32,142 nt of DNA, taken from positions 1 to 32,142 of the IMG/VR virus record IMGVR_UViG_3300017706_001454; one strand, 5' to 3'. The position numbers and the translations under genes are program-made. Source of the stretch: a virus. Positions 7,271 through 12,725 of this stretch are shown here, piece after piece (within the stretch, counting starts at the first letter, position 1; the number at the start of each line of letters is the position of its first letter). The notes below the pieces were generated by a model. The model did not search any database. It was not told the origin of the DNA and saw only the letters and a program-made list of their open reading frames with translations.

Positions 7271-7366
7271 TCAACCCCCATACGGAATGGACAGAAGCGC
7301 CCAAGCGATAAAAAACAGAACCAGGGCCAGGCTGGCCTCGCGAAGGGCGTTCATAAACTTGTTCAT
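7271..7366 (-). CDS. Tiny single-span membrane peptide, 31 aa
   Basis: The peptide reads MNKFMNALREASLALVLFF followed by IAWALLSIPYGG: a short charged N-terminus and one hydrophobic span of about 19 residues. AGGAG lies 7 bp before the ATG at 7366, which is strong support for translation. It is coupled to the next gene by TGATATG. The function is unknown. Small early membrane peptides in phages often modulate the host envelope or block superinfection, but nothing in the sequence proves that here. Confidence 0.68.
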   Translation of the reverse strand: MNKFMNALREASLALVLFFIAWALLSIPYGG

Positions 7367-7394
7367 ATCGTTGCTCCTTACTTCAACACCGCCC

Positions 7395-7422
7395 ACCATA
7401 CACACCGTTGACCCGAAGTCAA
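7395..7422 (-). promoter_or_regulatory. Promoter for the 31-aa/64-aa gene pair
   Basis: On the minus strand TTGACT, a 16-bp spacer and TATGGT are present, with a predicted start near 7388 and a leader of about 22 nt carrying AGGAG. The -35 box is embedded in the dyad at 7407-7423, so repressor binding there would block it. Confidence 0.58.
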
Positions 7423-7423
7423 C
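7407..7423. promoter_or_regulatory. Candidate operator, perfect 6-bp dyad
   Basis: The sequence GTTGACCCGAAGTCAAC is a perfect inverted repeat of GTTGAC with a 5-bp centre. It covers the -35 box of the minus promoter. A near-identical dyad with the same 17-bp geometry occurs at 8614-8630, and variants at 12496 and 19569. Confidence 0.6.
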
Positions 7424-7429
7424 AGGCGA

Positions 7430-7939
7430 TCACATACTTCTGAGCTCCGCCTCCTTCGCCTGCAAAATCAGCGTGTCATGCTCAATCTCAACCTCGGATA
7501 CGCGCTTATCGAGCCCGCGCAGCCCGTCTTCAAGCTGACGGTCGGCTTGTCCGTGTGCGTCATCGCGCGCTTGTTCAATCTCATGCAGCGCAGCTTTGAA
7601 CTCGCGATCAGCTCTCTTGTAGGCGTCTTTGCGCACCTGCTCCAAGCGAGCGCGCTCGTCGGCTTGCTCCGTGGCGAGATTCTGTAGCGCTATTTTTTTG
7701 CGTTCGCGGCGGGCTCCAATTTCCTTGGGCCAGTGATCACCGCGCCTCGGCGCTTCTGTTTCCACCGTTACCGGAGCAGGGCGAAGGCGAGCCCGAAGCG
7801 CACCAACCTCCCGGCAATAAGCATCGAACTCACGCCGCTCGCTTGCATCCACCTCGCTCCCAGCTCCGGCCAGCTCATCAGCCAGCTCACAAACCTGCTC
7901 ATAAGACAGCCCGTCCAAATCATCACGAACAAAAGACAT
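7430..7939 (-). CDS. Coiled-coil hypothetical protein, 169 aa
   Basis: The product starts MSFVRDDLDGLSYEQVCELADEL. Its second half is strongly charged and helical, rich in Glu, Arg, Ala and Gln (residues about 85-160), so a long coiled coil is expected. No enzyme motif is visible. The ATG at 7939 overlaps the preceding TGA (TGATG), so it is coupled to the upstream gene. The position at the start of the leftward early operon suggests an early function, for example a host-takeover or structural adaptor role, but this is inference from location only. Confidence 0.75.
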   Translation of the reverse strand: MSFVRDDLDGLSYEQVCELADELAGAGSEVDASERREFDAYCREVGALRARLRPAPVTVETEAPRRGDHWPKEIGARRERKKIALQNLATEQADERARLEQVRKDAYKRADREFKAALHEIEQARDDAHGQADRQLEDGLRGLDKRVSEVEIEHDTLILQAKEAELRSM

Positions 7940-8175
7940 CAATCATCCTCCCCACGATAAACCCGCAAGCCCTCATCAGTCGAACGAGCAAACAAATTAA
8001 TCTTGTGGCGCTTGGCGTACTGATTCACAGAACAGCGCACGTTGCCGAAAGTTTTGGTGTCAGTCACAAGAAACGAATCGCCCGGCACCATCTCCTTGAA
8101 CGGATACCGCAGCGAACCAGGACCGACCGCTGGCTTATTGTCGGGCACGTCATGCCCTTTCTCTATCTCAAACAT
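7939..8175 (-). CDS. Hypothetical protein, 78 aa, possible DNA-binding type
   Basis: The protein begins MFEIEKGHDVPDNKPAVGPG and ends RSTDEGLRVYRGEDD. The middle segment (RYPFKEMVPGDSFLVTDTKT then VRCSVNQYAKRHKINLFARS) resembles short phage proteins in which a beta-strand region precedes a basic helix; the remembered type has the 'YPF..M..GDSF...' opening. Function is not established. The ATG at 8175 has GAGG 7 bp upstream, and a sigma-70-like promoter lies at 8204-8233. It is the first gene of the leftward operon from the control region. Confidence 0.78.
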   Translation of the reverse strand: MFEIEKGHDVPDNKPAVGPGSLRYPFKEMVPGDSFLVTDTKTFGNVRCSVNQYAKRHKINLFARSTDEGLRVYRGEDD

Positions 8176-8203
8176 TCAATAACCTCATAGCTGAAGAACC
8201 ACA

Positions 8204-8233
8204 TAAATACACCACCAATGCGCGCACAGTCAA
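8204..8233 (-). promoter_or_regulatory. Leftward early promoter
   Basis: On the minus strand TTGACT, an 18-bp spacer and TATTTA are present. The predicted start near 8197 leaves a leader of about 22 nt that includes GAGG before the ATG at 8175. Confidence 0.6.
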
Positions 8234-8238
8234 GCGCT

Positions 8239-8260
8239 CCAATTAATGCCCAATTAATAC
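8239..8260. repeat. 11-bp tandem direct repeat
   Basis: CCAATTAATGC is followed directly by CCAATTAATAC, two copies with one difference, flanked on both sides by CAAGCG (8231-8236 and 8261-8266). It lies just upstream of the -35 box of the leftward promoter, in a position suited to an activator, repressor or initiator. Confidence 0.6.
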
Positions 8261-8350
8261 CAAGCGTTTTGGCAAAAATTGGGAGGCAAAAAGAGTAGTA
8301 GAAACAAGAGAGTAGATATATTAAAGAGATATATTTTCTAATACTATTCA

Positions 8351-8379
8351 CTCTCTCTCTCCCTCTCTCTCCCCCTCCC
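8351..8379. repeat. 29-nt homopyrimidine tract
   Basis: This run contains only C and T on the plus strand, mostly CT dinucleotides then C-rich. It lies between an AT-rich patch and G-rich runs. Such mirror-like pyrimidine tracts can form triplex DNA; a role here is not shown. Confidence 0.6.
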
Positions 8380-8613
8380 GCCACCATTCTTCTGCTTTGA
8401 TGTGGGGGTGGGGGTATATCTCTCTCTAACCCTGTTTTCCGTGGTATTTTGGAAAAAAGCCCAGATTCAAGCACTTAGGCTGGGGTTTATACTAGATATT
8501 ATCTCCAGAATTAATAGACACCCCGCTCGCCTACCCCTCACCCCTCCCTCCCTTGTGGGTATGGGCTTCAGGGGGAGGGGGTGCATAAAAACGAACAAAA
8601 ACACAAACCCCCC

Positions 8614-8630
8614 GTTGACACCCGATCAAC
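8614..8630. promoter_or_regulatory. Candidate operator, 17-bp dyad
   Basis: GTTGACACCCGATCAAC has perfect 5-bp outer arms (GTTGA/TCAAC) and the same length as the dyad at 7407. It covers the -35 box of the rightward promoter. Confidence 0.58.
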
Positions 8631-8643
8631 AACGTGCTGATGT
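8615..8643 (+). promoter_or_regulatory. Rightward early promoter
   Basis: A consensus TTGACA is followed after 17 bp by TGATGT, a weak -10 box. The same arrangement (TTGACA, 17 bp, TGATAT) is seen at 12475. It would transcribe the accessory operon starting at 8667. Confidence 0.5.
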
Positions 8644-8666
8644 GAGGACAACAGAGGAGCAATGAC

Positions 8667-8858
8667 ATGGAAGTACTCACCTTGACCCTCGAAACCGGCA
8701 ACGCCGCTTTTGAAGACACGCCCGCAACCGAAATCGCGCGCATCTTGCGCGCCCAGGCCGACTTGATTGAGGCTGGCATGGCCACCGACGAAACGCCGCT
8801 CCGTGATATCAACGGGAACCGCGCCGGCGTTTGCACGATTGAAAACGTGGAGGCGTAA
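8667..8858 (+). CDS. Hypothetical protein, 63 aa
   Basis: The first gene of the rightward operon encodes a mainly helical, acidic protein; TPATEIARILRAQADLIEAG near residues 19-38 is an amphipathic helix, and NGNRAGVCTIENVEA ends it. This type of short phage protein ('...IARIL...AD.I..G') is common in phage early regions and has no known role. AGAGGAG lies 7 bp before the ATG. It ends 2 bp before the next gene. Confidence 0.8.
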   Translation: MEVLTLTLETGNAAFEDTPATEIARILRAQADLIEAGMATDETPLRDINGNRAGVCTIENVEA

Positions 8859-8860
8859 CG

Positions 8861-9112
8861 ATGGAACCCTATACAAAAAAGCTAGTGCGCGCCGCGTCCG
8901 ATTGGTTTAACCACCCCGACACCTATTGCCGCAAGTGCAACGCGAAAAACAGCGCCGCTTTTCTTGCGCCGGTATTCGTGGAAGGAATCGACGCCAGGAC
9001 CGGGCAGAAACACCCGACCGGAGTCGGCACGCATATCTGCCTAGATTGCGCCACCAAGCAAAACTGGATTGACGCGCGCACCGGAAACTTGCGCCCAGGC
9101 GTAACGCTCTAG
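8861..9112 (+). CDS. Putative zinc-ribbon protein, 83 aa
   Basis: A CRKC pair near residues 23-26 and a CLDC pair near 68-71 suggest a four-cysteine zinc ribbon; the linker is beta-rich (FLAPVFVEGIDARTGQ). DNA, RNA or protein binding is possible, but I do not recognise the family. GGAGG lies 8 bp upstream of the ATG and overlaps the end of the previous gene. Confidence 0.78.
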   Translation: MEPYTKKLVRAASDWFNHPDTYCRKCNAKNSAAFLAPVFVEGIDARTGQKHPTGVGTHICLDCATKQNWIDARTGNLRPGVTL

Positions 9113-9192
9113 CCCCGCCGGTTAGGGCATGGCCCCGCGCTATGCCCCTTCCCGCTGGACTGGCCAGCAGCAACGAAAAAAAGGAATCTGAC

Positions 9193-9684
9193 ATGCCGAA
9201 ACACGAAGTCAACGGCGTCCTAGGCACACTCAGCCCGGCCAATGCCGATGGATCTGGCACCTACTGGACAAGCGACTTTCGCCAGATCGGCGACGGCGAG
9301 CGCATGCAAGTCTATGTCCGCTATTCGCGCTATGGCGGCAAAAAGCACGCATCATTCGCCGTTACCGCGGAAATCAGGCGCGGCCGCAAGGTCGACGCGT
9401 GCGGATGCCTGCATGACGAGATCCGCGAGCACTTCCCCGAGCTGGCCCCGCTCTTGCGGTTCCATCTGCTCGACGACACCGGCCCGCTGCACTATATCGC
9501 CAACACGACGTATTGGGCTCGCCAGGGCGAACTTGACCACGCGCGAAAGTCCGCGTGCTGGCCGGACGCAACCGAGGCACAGCTCTTGAGCGAAACCGCC
9601 CTGACTGCGCGCCTGCCCGCTCTCCTGAACGAATTCCGCGCAATGCTGGCAGAAACCGGCATGAACATGGAGCCCGCGAAATGA
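9193..9684 (+). CDS. Hypothetical protein, 163 aa
   Basis: The product starts MPKHEVNGVLGTLSPANADG. The middle contains RKVDACGCLHDEIREHFPELAPLLRFHLLDDTGPLHYIANT, a recognisable phage motif in which an Asp/His-containing 'HLxxxxGPLHYxANxxYW' segment is conserved. The remembered family is of unknown function. I start at 9193, where AAGGAA precedes the ATG, not at an upstream ATG at 9142 without a ribosome site. The end overlaps the next start by 4 bp. Confidence 0.82.
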   Translation: MPKHEVNGVLGTLSPANADGSGTYWTSDFRQIGDGERMQVYVRYSRYGGKKHASFAVTAEIRRGRKVDACGCLHDEIREHFPELAPLLRFHLLDDTGPLHYIANTTYWARQGELDHARKSACWPDATEAQLLSETALTARLPALLNEFRAMLAETGMNMEPAK

Positions 9685-9935
9685 CCGACCAACACACCCC
9701 AGGCCCTTGGCGCTTTGAAGAAAGCACGAAGACCCTACGCGCCGTCCCGCAAAACTACTGGCTGGCCACGATGGACAGTTGGGACGGCGCCGTGAACCAC
9801 GAAGCAAACGCGCGCTTGATCGCCGCCGCCCCGGACCTGCTGGAAGCGCTGGAGCTGGCGCTTGTGGCTACCGATGGCACATGGGAGGACAAGGCCCGCG
9901 CAGCAATCGCGAAAGCAAGGGGACAGGAACTATGA
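9681..9935 (+). CDS. HTPGPW-type phage protein, 84 aa
   Basis: The protein starts MTDQHTPGPWRFEESTKTL and contains NHEANARLIAAAPDLLEALE, the two hallmarks of a very common phage accessory family whose function is unknown. The C-terminal helix continues AAIAKARGQEL. The ATG overlaps the preceding TGA (ATGA) and its own stop overlaps the next ATG in the same way, so three genes are coupled. Confidence 0.85.
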   Translation: MTDQHTPGPWRFEESTKTLRAVPQNYWLATMDSWDGAVNHEANARLIAAAPDLLEALELALVATDGTWEDKARAAIAKARGQEL

Positions 9936-10123
9936 GCCGGACATATGAGTTGATACAGGACCGATGCAAGCCGGGCGAATTCAGCCCAAGCGCCGGGCGA
10001 TGGCACTTCCAAATTGTCAACGCAGATGGCCATATTTGCCAAACGTCCCGCGCCGTGTACGCGAGCCCAGAGGAGGCCGAAATCGCAGCGCGTGAGGCAC
10101 TAACACAGGGGCAAGCAGCATAA
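9932..10123 (+). CDS. Hypothetical protein, 63 aa
   Basis: The product begins MSRTYELIQDRCKPGEFSPS and continues with a beta-strand pair (RWHFQIVNADGHI) and a helix (SPEEAEIAAREALTQG). It may share an ancestor with the next gene, which also has a strand-then-helix layout (FEFRVYDLNN). No function is recognised. It overlaps the previous gene by 4 bp and shares TAATG with the next. Confidence 0.8.
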   Translation: MSRTYELIQDRCKPGEFSPSAGRWHFQIVNADGHICQTSRAVYASPEEAEIAAREALTQGQAA

Positions 10124-10371
10124 TGTGGACGCGACGCAAAGACCCCAGCGGCCTGTTCGAATTCCGCGTCTACGACCTGAACAACCGGCTTTATGCGCGC
10201 GGCCAGGGCTACCCATGCCACAAAGAGTGCGAGCGCACCGCGCAAATTTATAACCGCGATGCGGTACTCTACCGCAAAGAGGCCCAGGGTGGGCCGATCC
10301 AGGCCGACTATATGGACCCGCAAGACTTTGACGCGGCGTTCGCTGCAATGCTGCAGGAAGTCGACCAATAG
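10123..10371 (+). CDS. Hypothetical protein, 82 aa
   Basis: The product begins MWTRRKDPSGLFEFRVYDLN and contains the segments YPCHKECERTAQIYNRD and DPQDFDAAFAAMLQEVDQ. Two cysteines (PCHKEC) could bind a metal or be chance. I do not recognise it. Its start overlaps the previous TAA (TAATG). The gap after it (10372-10509) has an inverted GGCGCC repeat at 10393-10414 but no T tract and no gene. Confidence 0.78.
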   Translation: MWTRRKDPSGLFEFRVYDLNNRLYARGQGYPCHKECERTAQIYNRDAVLYRKEAQGGPIQADYMDPQDFDAAFAAMLQEVDQ

Positions 10372-10509
10372 AACACCCGCCCCCTCCTTTCAGGCGCCTG
10401 CCAGCGGTGGCGCCAATCGGCCCGAATGTGTGCGACGGTCGGGGCAGCGGGTTTTGCATGTTAGACCTAATTCAGGCAAGCTGGCATTTTAACAACGAGG
10501 AGTAGATCC

Positions 10510-11163
10510 ATGAAAAAAGGCACAAACACCGGCAACTACAACACCGGCAACCGCAACACCGGCAACTACAACACCGGCGACCGCAACACCGGCAACCGCA
10601 ACACCGGCAACCGCAACACCGGCAACTACAACACCGGCGACTGGAACACCGGCGACTACAACACCGGCGACCGCAACACCGGCGACCGCAACACCGGCAA
10701 CTGGAACACCGGCGGCTGGAACACCGGCGACTACAACACCGGCGACCGCAACACCGGCTATTGCAACAGCGTCACGCCTAGCGAAATCTTGGTTTTCAAT
10801 AAACCGTGCTCGCGCGAAGAATGGCAAAACGCAGACAAGCCGCAATGGATGTGCTGTGCGCTTACAAAGTGGGTGCGCGAGGCCGATATGACCGACAAGG
10901 AAAAAGAGGCGAATCCGTCATACGTGACGACAGGCGGATATCTAAAGGCGTATTCGTCCCTGAAGGCCGCTTTTGTTGACGCTTGGGAAAATGCCGCGGA
11001 AGATGATCGCGAGCTGACAAAAAAGCTCCCGAATTTTGACCCGCACGTGTTCAAGGAAGTTTTTGGATTTGACCCGTTCAAAACCGACGAGCCGCGCAGC
11101 GATTGCGACGGCAAAACGGTTAAGATTGACGGCAAGCGTTATCGCCTGACCTTGGAGGAGTAA
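10510..11163 (+). CDS. Pentapeptide-repeat protein, NTG type
   Basis: The 217-aa protein has 16 consecutive five-residue units of the form [YRW]NTG[ND] at residues 5-84, then a conserved C-terminal domain beginning NSVTPSEILVFNKPCSREEW and including PQWMCCALTKWV and ELTKKLPNFDPHVF. NxGxx repeats form a right-handed quadrilateral beta-helix in related proteins. The C-terminal domain is one I remember from many phage proteins of this architecture, with no known function. GAGGAG lies about 7 bp upstream of the ATG. Variable positions alternate among Tyr, Arg and Trp, exposing an aromatic/basic face, so ligand, nucleic-acid or protein binding is plausible. It is not the Qnr-type A(D/N)LXX repeat. 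Confidence 0.88.
   Translation: MKKGTNTGNYNTGNRNTGNYNTGDRNTGNRNTGNRNTGNYNTGDWNTGDYNTGDRNTGDRNTGNWNTGGWNTGDYNTGDRNTGYCNSVTPSEILVFNKPCSREEWQNADKPQWMCCALTKWVREADMTDKEKEANPSYVTTGGYLKAYSSLKAAFVDAWENAAEDDRELTKKLPNFDPHVFKEVFGFDPFKTDEPRSDCDGKTVKIDGKRYRLTLEE
10522..10761 (+). repeat. 15-bp tandem repeat, 16 units
   Basis: The unit is AACACCGGC plus two variable codons (AAC/GAC/GGC, then TAC/CGC/TGG). It encodes the pentapeptide array. The core nine bases are essentially identical in all units while the variable codons change by two or more bases, which suggests copying or deletion of whole units. Confidence 0.92.
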
Positions 11164-11164
11164 C

Positions 11165-11275
11165 ATGACCTACACAGTCCAATTTGAAGACAAGACAACC
11201 AACGAGCTGTTCTGGCTCACGGTTCACCTGGTCGAAGATGTTGTCATTCCCCCGACAAGGGAAGGTGACGAATGA
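11165..11275 (+). CDS. Small hypothetical protein, 36 aa
   Basis: The peptide starts MTYTVQFEDKTTNELFWLTV and continues HLVEDVVIPPTREGDE, beta-rich and acidic. GGAGGAG lies 4-7 bp before the ATG. It ends with an ATGA overlap to the next small gene. I do not recognise it. Confidence 0.65.
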   Translation: MTYTVQFEDKTTNELFWLTVHLVEDVVIPPTREGDE

Positions 11276-11364
11276 CTTTTCGCCAGCGCCTCGCGGAAGC
11301 AACACAGGCCGCGATCGCCTTCTTTGTCACAGTCGCAATCTTGGGAGGCTTCAATGGAAGCTGA
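11272..11364 (+). CDS. Tiny membrane peptide, 30 aa
   Basis: The peptide has a basic amphipathic start (MTFRQRLAEATQ) and one hydrophobic span (AAIAFFVTVAILGGF). Its ATG overlaps the preceding TGA, and its stop lies inside the start of the next gene, which fits a coupled array. It could be a membrane-active accessory peptide; no family is recognised. Confidence 0.55.
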   Translation: MTFRQRLAEATQAAIAFFVTVAILGGFNGS

Positions 11365-11575
11365 ATGGAAACAGGAAGGTGTTTGGCTCAATGGCCAATA
11401 CATCGAGCACGCAGAGACGCGCCACGACGCCGCGAAAGCGGTAGACGAAATGGTCAACGCTTTGATGGAACTGCGTCAGAGCCTCGACCAGGGACCGCCT
11501 TGGACCCAGCAAGAGGCGGACGCCTTGAACGCCCTGCCGCACAGCGAACGACTAGCACAGAGGCTCGGAAGGTGA
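11354..11575 (+). CDS. Hypothetical protein, 73 aa
   Basis: The product starts MEAEWKQEGVWLNGQYIEHA and has a helical, acidic middle (AKAVDEMVNALMELRQSL) and a final TQQEADALNALPHSERLAQ segment. GGGAGG lies 5 bp before the ATG at 11354, so I prefer this over an upstream in-frame start. It overlaps both neighbours. No function is recognised. Confidence 0.75.
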   Translation: MEAEWKQEGVWLNGQYIEHAETRHDAAKAVDEMVNALMELRQSLDQGPPWTQQEADALNALPHSERLAQRLGR

Positions 11576-11763
11576 CGACCTATCTCATTAAAAAGCGCGT
11601 GCTGATCGAGGTCGAACACGAATTCGAGATACCGGCACTGACAGCAACGCAAGCAGGCCGGGAAGCGTCAAAGTATGACTTCCCGGTCCTAGTGATAGGC
11701 GGCCGCCAGACCGGCTATGTGGAGCCAGGAGAGACCGAGATTTGGGAGGAGGAAAGCCCTTGA
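11572..11763 (+). CDS. Hypothetical protein, 63 aa
   Basis: The start is GTG, overlapping the previous TGA (GTGA). The product begins MTTYLIKKRVLIEVEHEFEI and is a beta-helix-beta type of small protein with the segment LTATQAGREASKYDFPVLVI and an acidic end. Unknown function. Confidence 0.7.
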   Translation: MTTYLIKKRVLIEVEHEFEIPALTATQAGREASKYDFPVLVIGGRQTGYVEPGETEIWEEESP

Positions 11764-11837
11764 AACGCCCAAACTATTACAACCTGCTATTCGCGGTCGT
11801 GGTACTGGCCTACGTGCTCTGGCTTTGGGCCAGCTAG
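11760..11837 (+). CDS. Tiny membrane peptide, 25 aa
   Basis: The peptide reads MKRPNYYNLLFAVVVLAYV followed by LWLWAS: a basic start and a single hydrophobic span. It starts at TTG overlapping the preceding stop (TTGA), with GGAGGAGG upstream. The rightward array pauses here, facing the minus-strand nuclease cassette. Function is unknown. Confidence 0.5.
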   Translation: MKRPNYYNLLFAVVVLAYVLWLWAS

Positions 11838-11839
11838 GC

Positions 11840-12274
11840 CTAGCCCTCGTATTCCGCGACGATACTCTCGATCCGCTCCACGCACTCAGCAGGCGTCTTG
11901 GCTTTGACAACGTACACGTCATGACCAAGGCGCCTTAATTCGTCGTGGTACTGCGCTTGTTTCTCGCTCACGCGCCCGCCAGCCCGCTTCAATTCGACAT
12001 GGGCAGTGCGGCCGCCATCAAAGTACATGTCAATGTCAGGCGGCCCGGACTCAAGCCCCAGCGCTTTCAGTTTGCCAGCTTCGGAAGGTTTGCGCTTTGC
12101 GCCCTCCAGGCCGACACGAAACAAGATCCGCTCGCGGCGAAGGTACTGGACCGCAGCCATCTGCAGGTGATCTTCCCGCCAAGGAATTTTTTCGTCATGC
12201 CAATCGTGCTTGAGCAGGCTTGGGGATATTTTCTTTTGAGACATGGGATAAACCTGCAAGCCAGGGCGGCACAT
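11840..12274 (-). CDS. VRR-NUC family nuclease
   Basis: The 144-aa product carries the VRR-NUC/Holliday-junction-resolvase-like endonuclease core: an N-terminal WREDHLQMAAVQYLRRERILF helix with a Glu, GPPDIDMYF (residues 77-85) with the catalytic Asp, and TAHVELKRAGGRVSEKQAQYH (90-110) with the E-x-K pair. Such small nucleases cut branched or flapped DNA. The ATG at 12274 overlaps the preceding stop (TAATG); another ATG at 12244 (MSQKKISPSLL) with AGG 8 bp upstream may be the true start. It lies on the opposite strand to all neighbours. Confidence 0.88.
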   Translation of the reverse strand: MCRPGLQVYPMSQKKISPSLLKHDWHDEKIPWREDHLQMAAVQYLRRERILFRVGLEGAKRKPSEAGKLKALGLESGPPDIDMYFDGGRTAHVELKRAGGRVSEKQAQYHDELRRLGHDVYVVKAKTPAECVERIESIVAEYEG

Positions 12275-12429
12275 TATTGGTCAAGCCGGTGATAAATCTC
12301 CAGCCCAGCCACCCAAGGCCAGGACCACGCGGAAAATTCATAACGCTCGCGGTCGAACCAGCGGCTCAAGGCATCCAAAGCGACCGGCGTTAGGTACACG
12401 ACAAGAACAGTCCACAAAAACAAGAACAT
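12274..12429 (-). CDS. Small membrane protein, 51 aa
   Basis: The product starts MFLFLWTVLVVYLTPVALDA, a membrane span, then a basic segment (LSRWFDRERYEF) and a Trp-rich segment (SAWSWPWVAGLEIY). GGGAGA lies 7 bp before the ATG at 12429. Its stop overlaps the nuclease start (TAATG), forming a two-gene minus-strand cassette. I do not recognise it; a membrane partner or a superinfection-exclusion peptide are both possible. Confidence 0.68.
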   Translation of the reverse strand: MFLFLWTVLVVYLTPVALDALSRWFDRERYEFSAWSWPWVAGLEIYHRLDQ

Positions 12430-12458
12430 AAAGCGCTCTCCCAAAAAACATGCTTGAT

Positions 12459-12486
12459 ATTATCACACACCAGCTTGACAGGCCAA
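12459..12486 (-). promoter_or_regulatory. Promoter of the membrane/nuclease cassette
   Basis: On the minus strand TTGGCC, 16 bp and GATAAT with an extended TGT are present, giving a start near 12452. Its -35 box abuts the -35 box of the rightward promoter at 12475, so the two promoters are back to back. Confidence 0.5.
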
Positions 12487-12503
12487 CACTCATCTGTTGA
12501 TAT
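12475..12503 (+). promoter_or_regulatory. Rightward promoter of the second accessory block
   Basis: TTGACA, 17 bp and TGATAT match the arrangement at 8615. The predicted start near 12510 lies within the dyad at 12496-12512 and leaves a leader of about 18 nt with GGAG. Confidence 0.55.
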
Positions 12504-12512
12504 GACGTCAAT
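12496..12512. promoter_or_regulatory. Candidate operator, 17-bp dyad
   Basis: GTTGATATGACGTCAAT matches the GTTGA-N7-TCAAC pattern except at the last base, with a TGACGTCA palindrome inside. It overlaps the -10 box and start site of the rightward promoter. Confidence 0.55.
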
Positions 12513-12527
12513 CAATTGGAGCTAACC

Positions 12528-12725
12528 ATGACTGTATCAATTACACCCCTAGAGATAGGCCCGCCGCCCACCGACCGACCGTTTCTGGTGCGCGCCAAGG
12601 ATGAATTTGGTTTCTTCGACTTCGGCTCCCATTGCGTCGTGATCGACGGAAAGGTGTGCACGAAGAAGTTTCGCAAGCCCATCAAGCCCGAGGTGATCGG
12701 CTGGAGGGAGGTGCCTAATGTCTGA
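12528..12725 (+). CDS. Hypothetical protein, 65 aa
   Basis: The product starts MTVSITPLEIGPPPTDRPFL and has the 'FFDFGSHCVVIDGKV' strand segment and a final IKPEVIGWREVP. The pattern (a WxxVP ending) is common in small phage early proteins of unknown role. GGAG lies 6 bp before the ATG at 12528. It overlaps the next gene by 8 bp. Confidence 0.78.
   Translation: MTVSITPLEIGPPPTDRPFLVRAKDEFGFFDFGSHCVVIDGKVCTKKFRKPIKPEVIGWREVPNV

Larger units (their letters stand above)
8176..8666. other. Divergent control region, candidate origin
   Basis: No gene is convincing in this 491-bp gap between the leftward and rightward operons; a 103-codon minus-strand frame here is low complexity, lacks a good start and is rejected. 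It holds the leftward promoter (8204-8233), an 11-bp tandem repeat (8239-8260), an AT-rich patch with two AGATATATT repeats (8314-8322 and 8327-8335), a 29-nt pure pyrimidine run (8351-8379), G-runs around 8403-8414 and 8572-8583, and the rightward promoter/operator (8614-8643). Such a mix suits an origin or a complex regulatory switch, but no initiator boxes were identified. Confidence 0.55.

Noticed and set aside
8163-8474. Minus-strand frame of about 103 codons in the control region
   Set aside because: It begins at a weak codon, is low complexity (Gly/Arg/Pro-rich from the pyrimidine tract), has no ribosome site and overlaps promoter elements.
10372-10509. Terminator in the gap before the pentapeptide gene
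   Set aside because: An inverted GGCGCC repeat is present (10393-10414) but no T tract follows, and the stem is self-complementary within each arm.
10489-10845. Minus-strand Val/Ala/Gly repeat frame opposite the pentapeptide array
   Set aside because: Produced by reading the 15-bp repeat on the other strand; no conserved ends.
12300-12370. tRNA-like gene near a GGTCGAACC sequence
   Set aside because: No acceptor stem or cloverleaf could be traced, and the stretch is coding on the minus strand.
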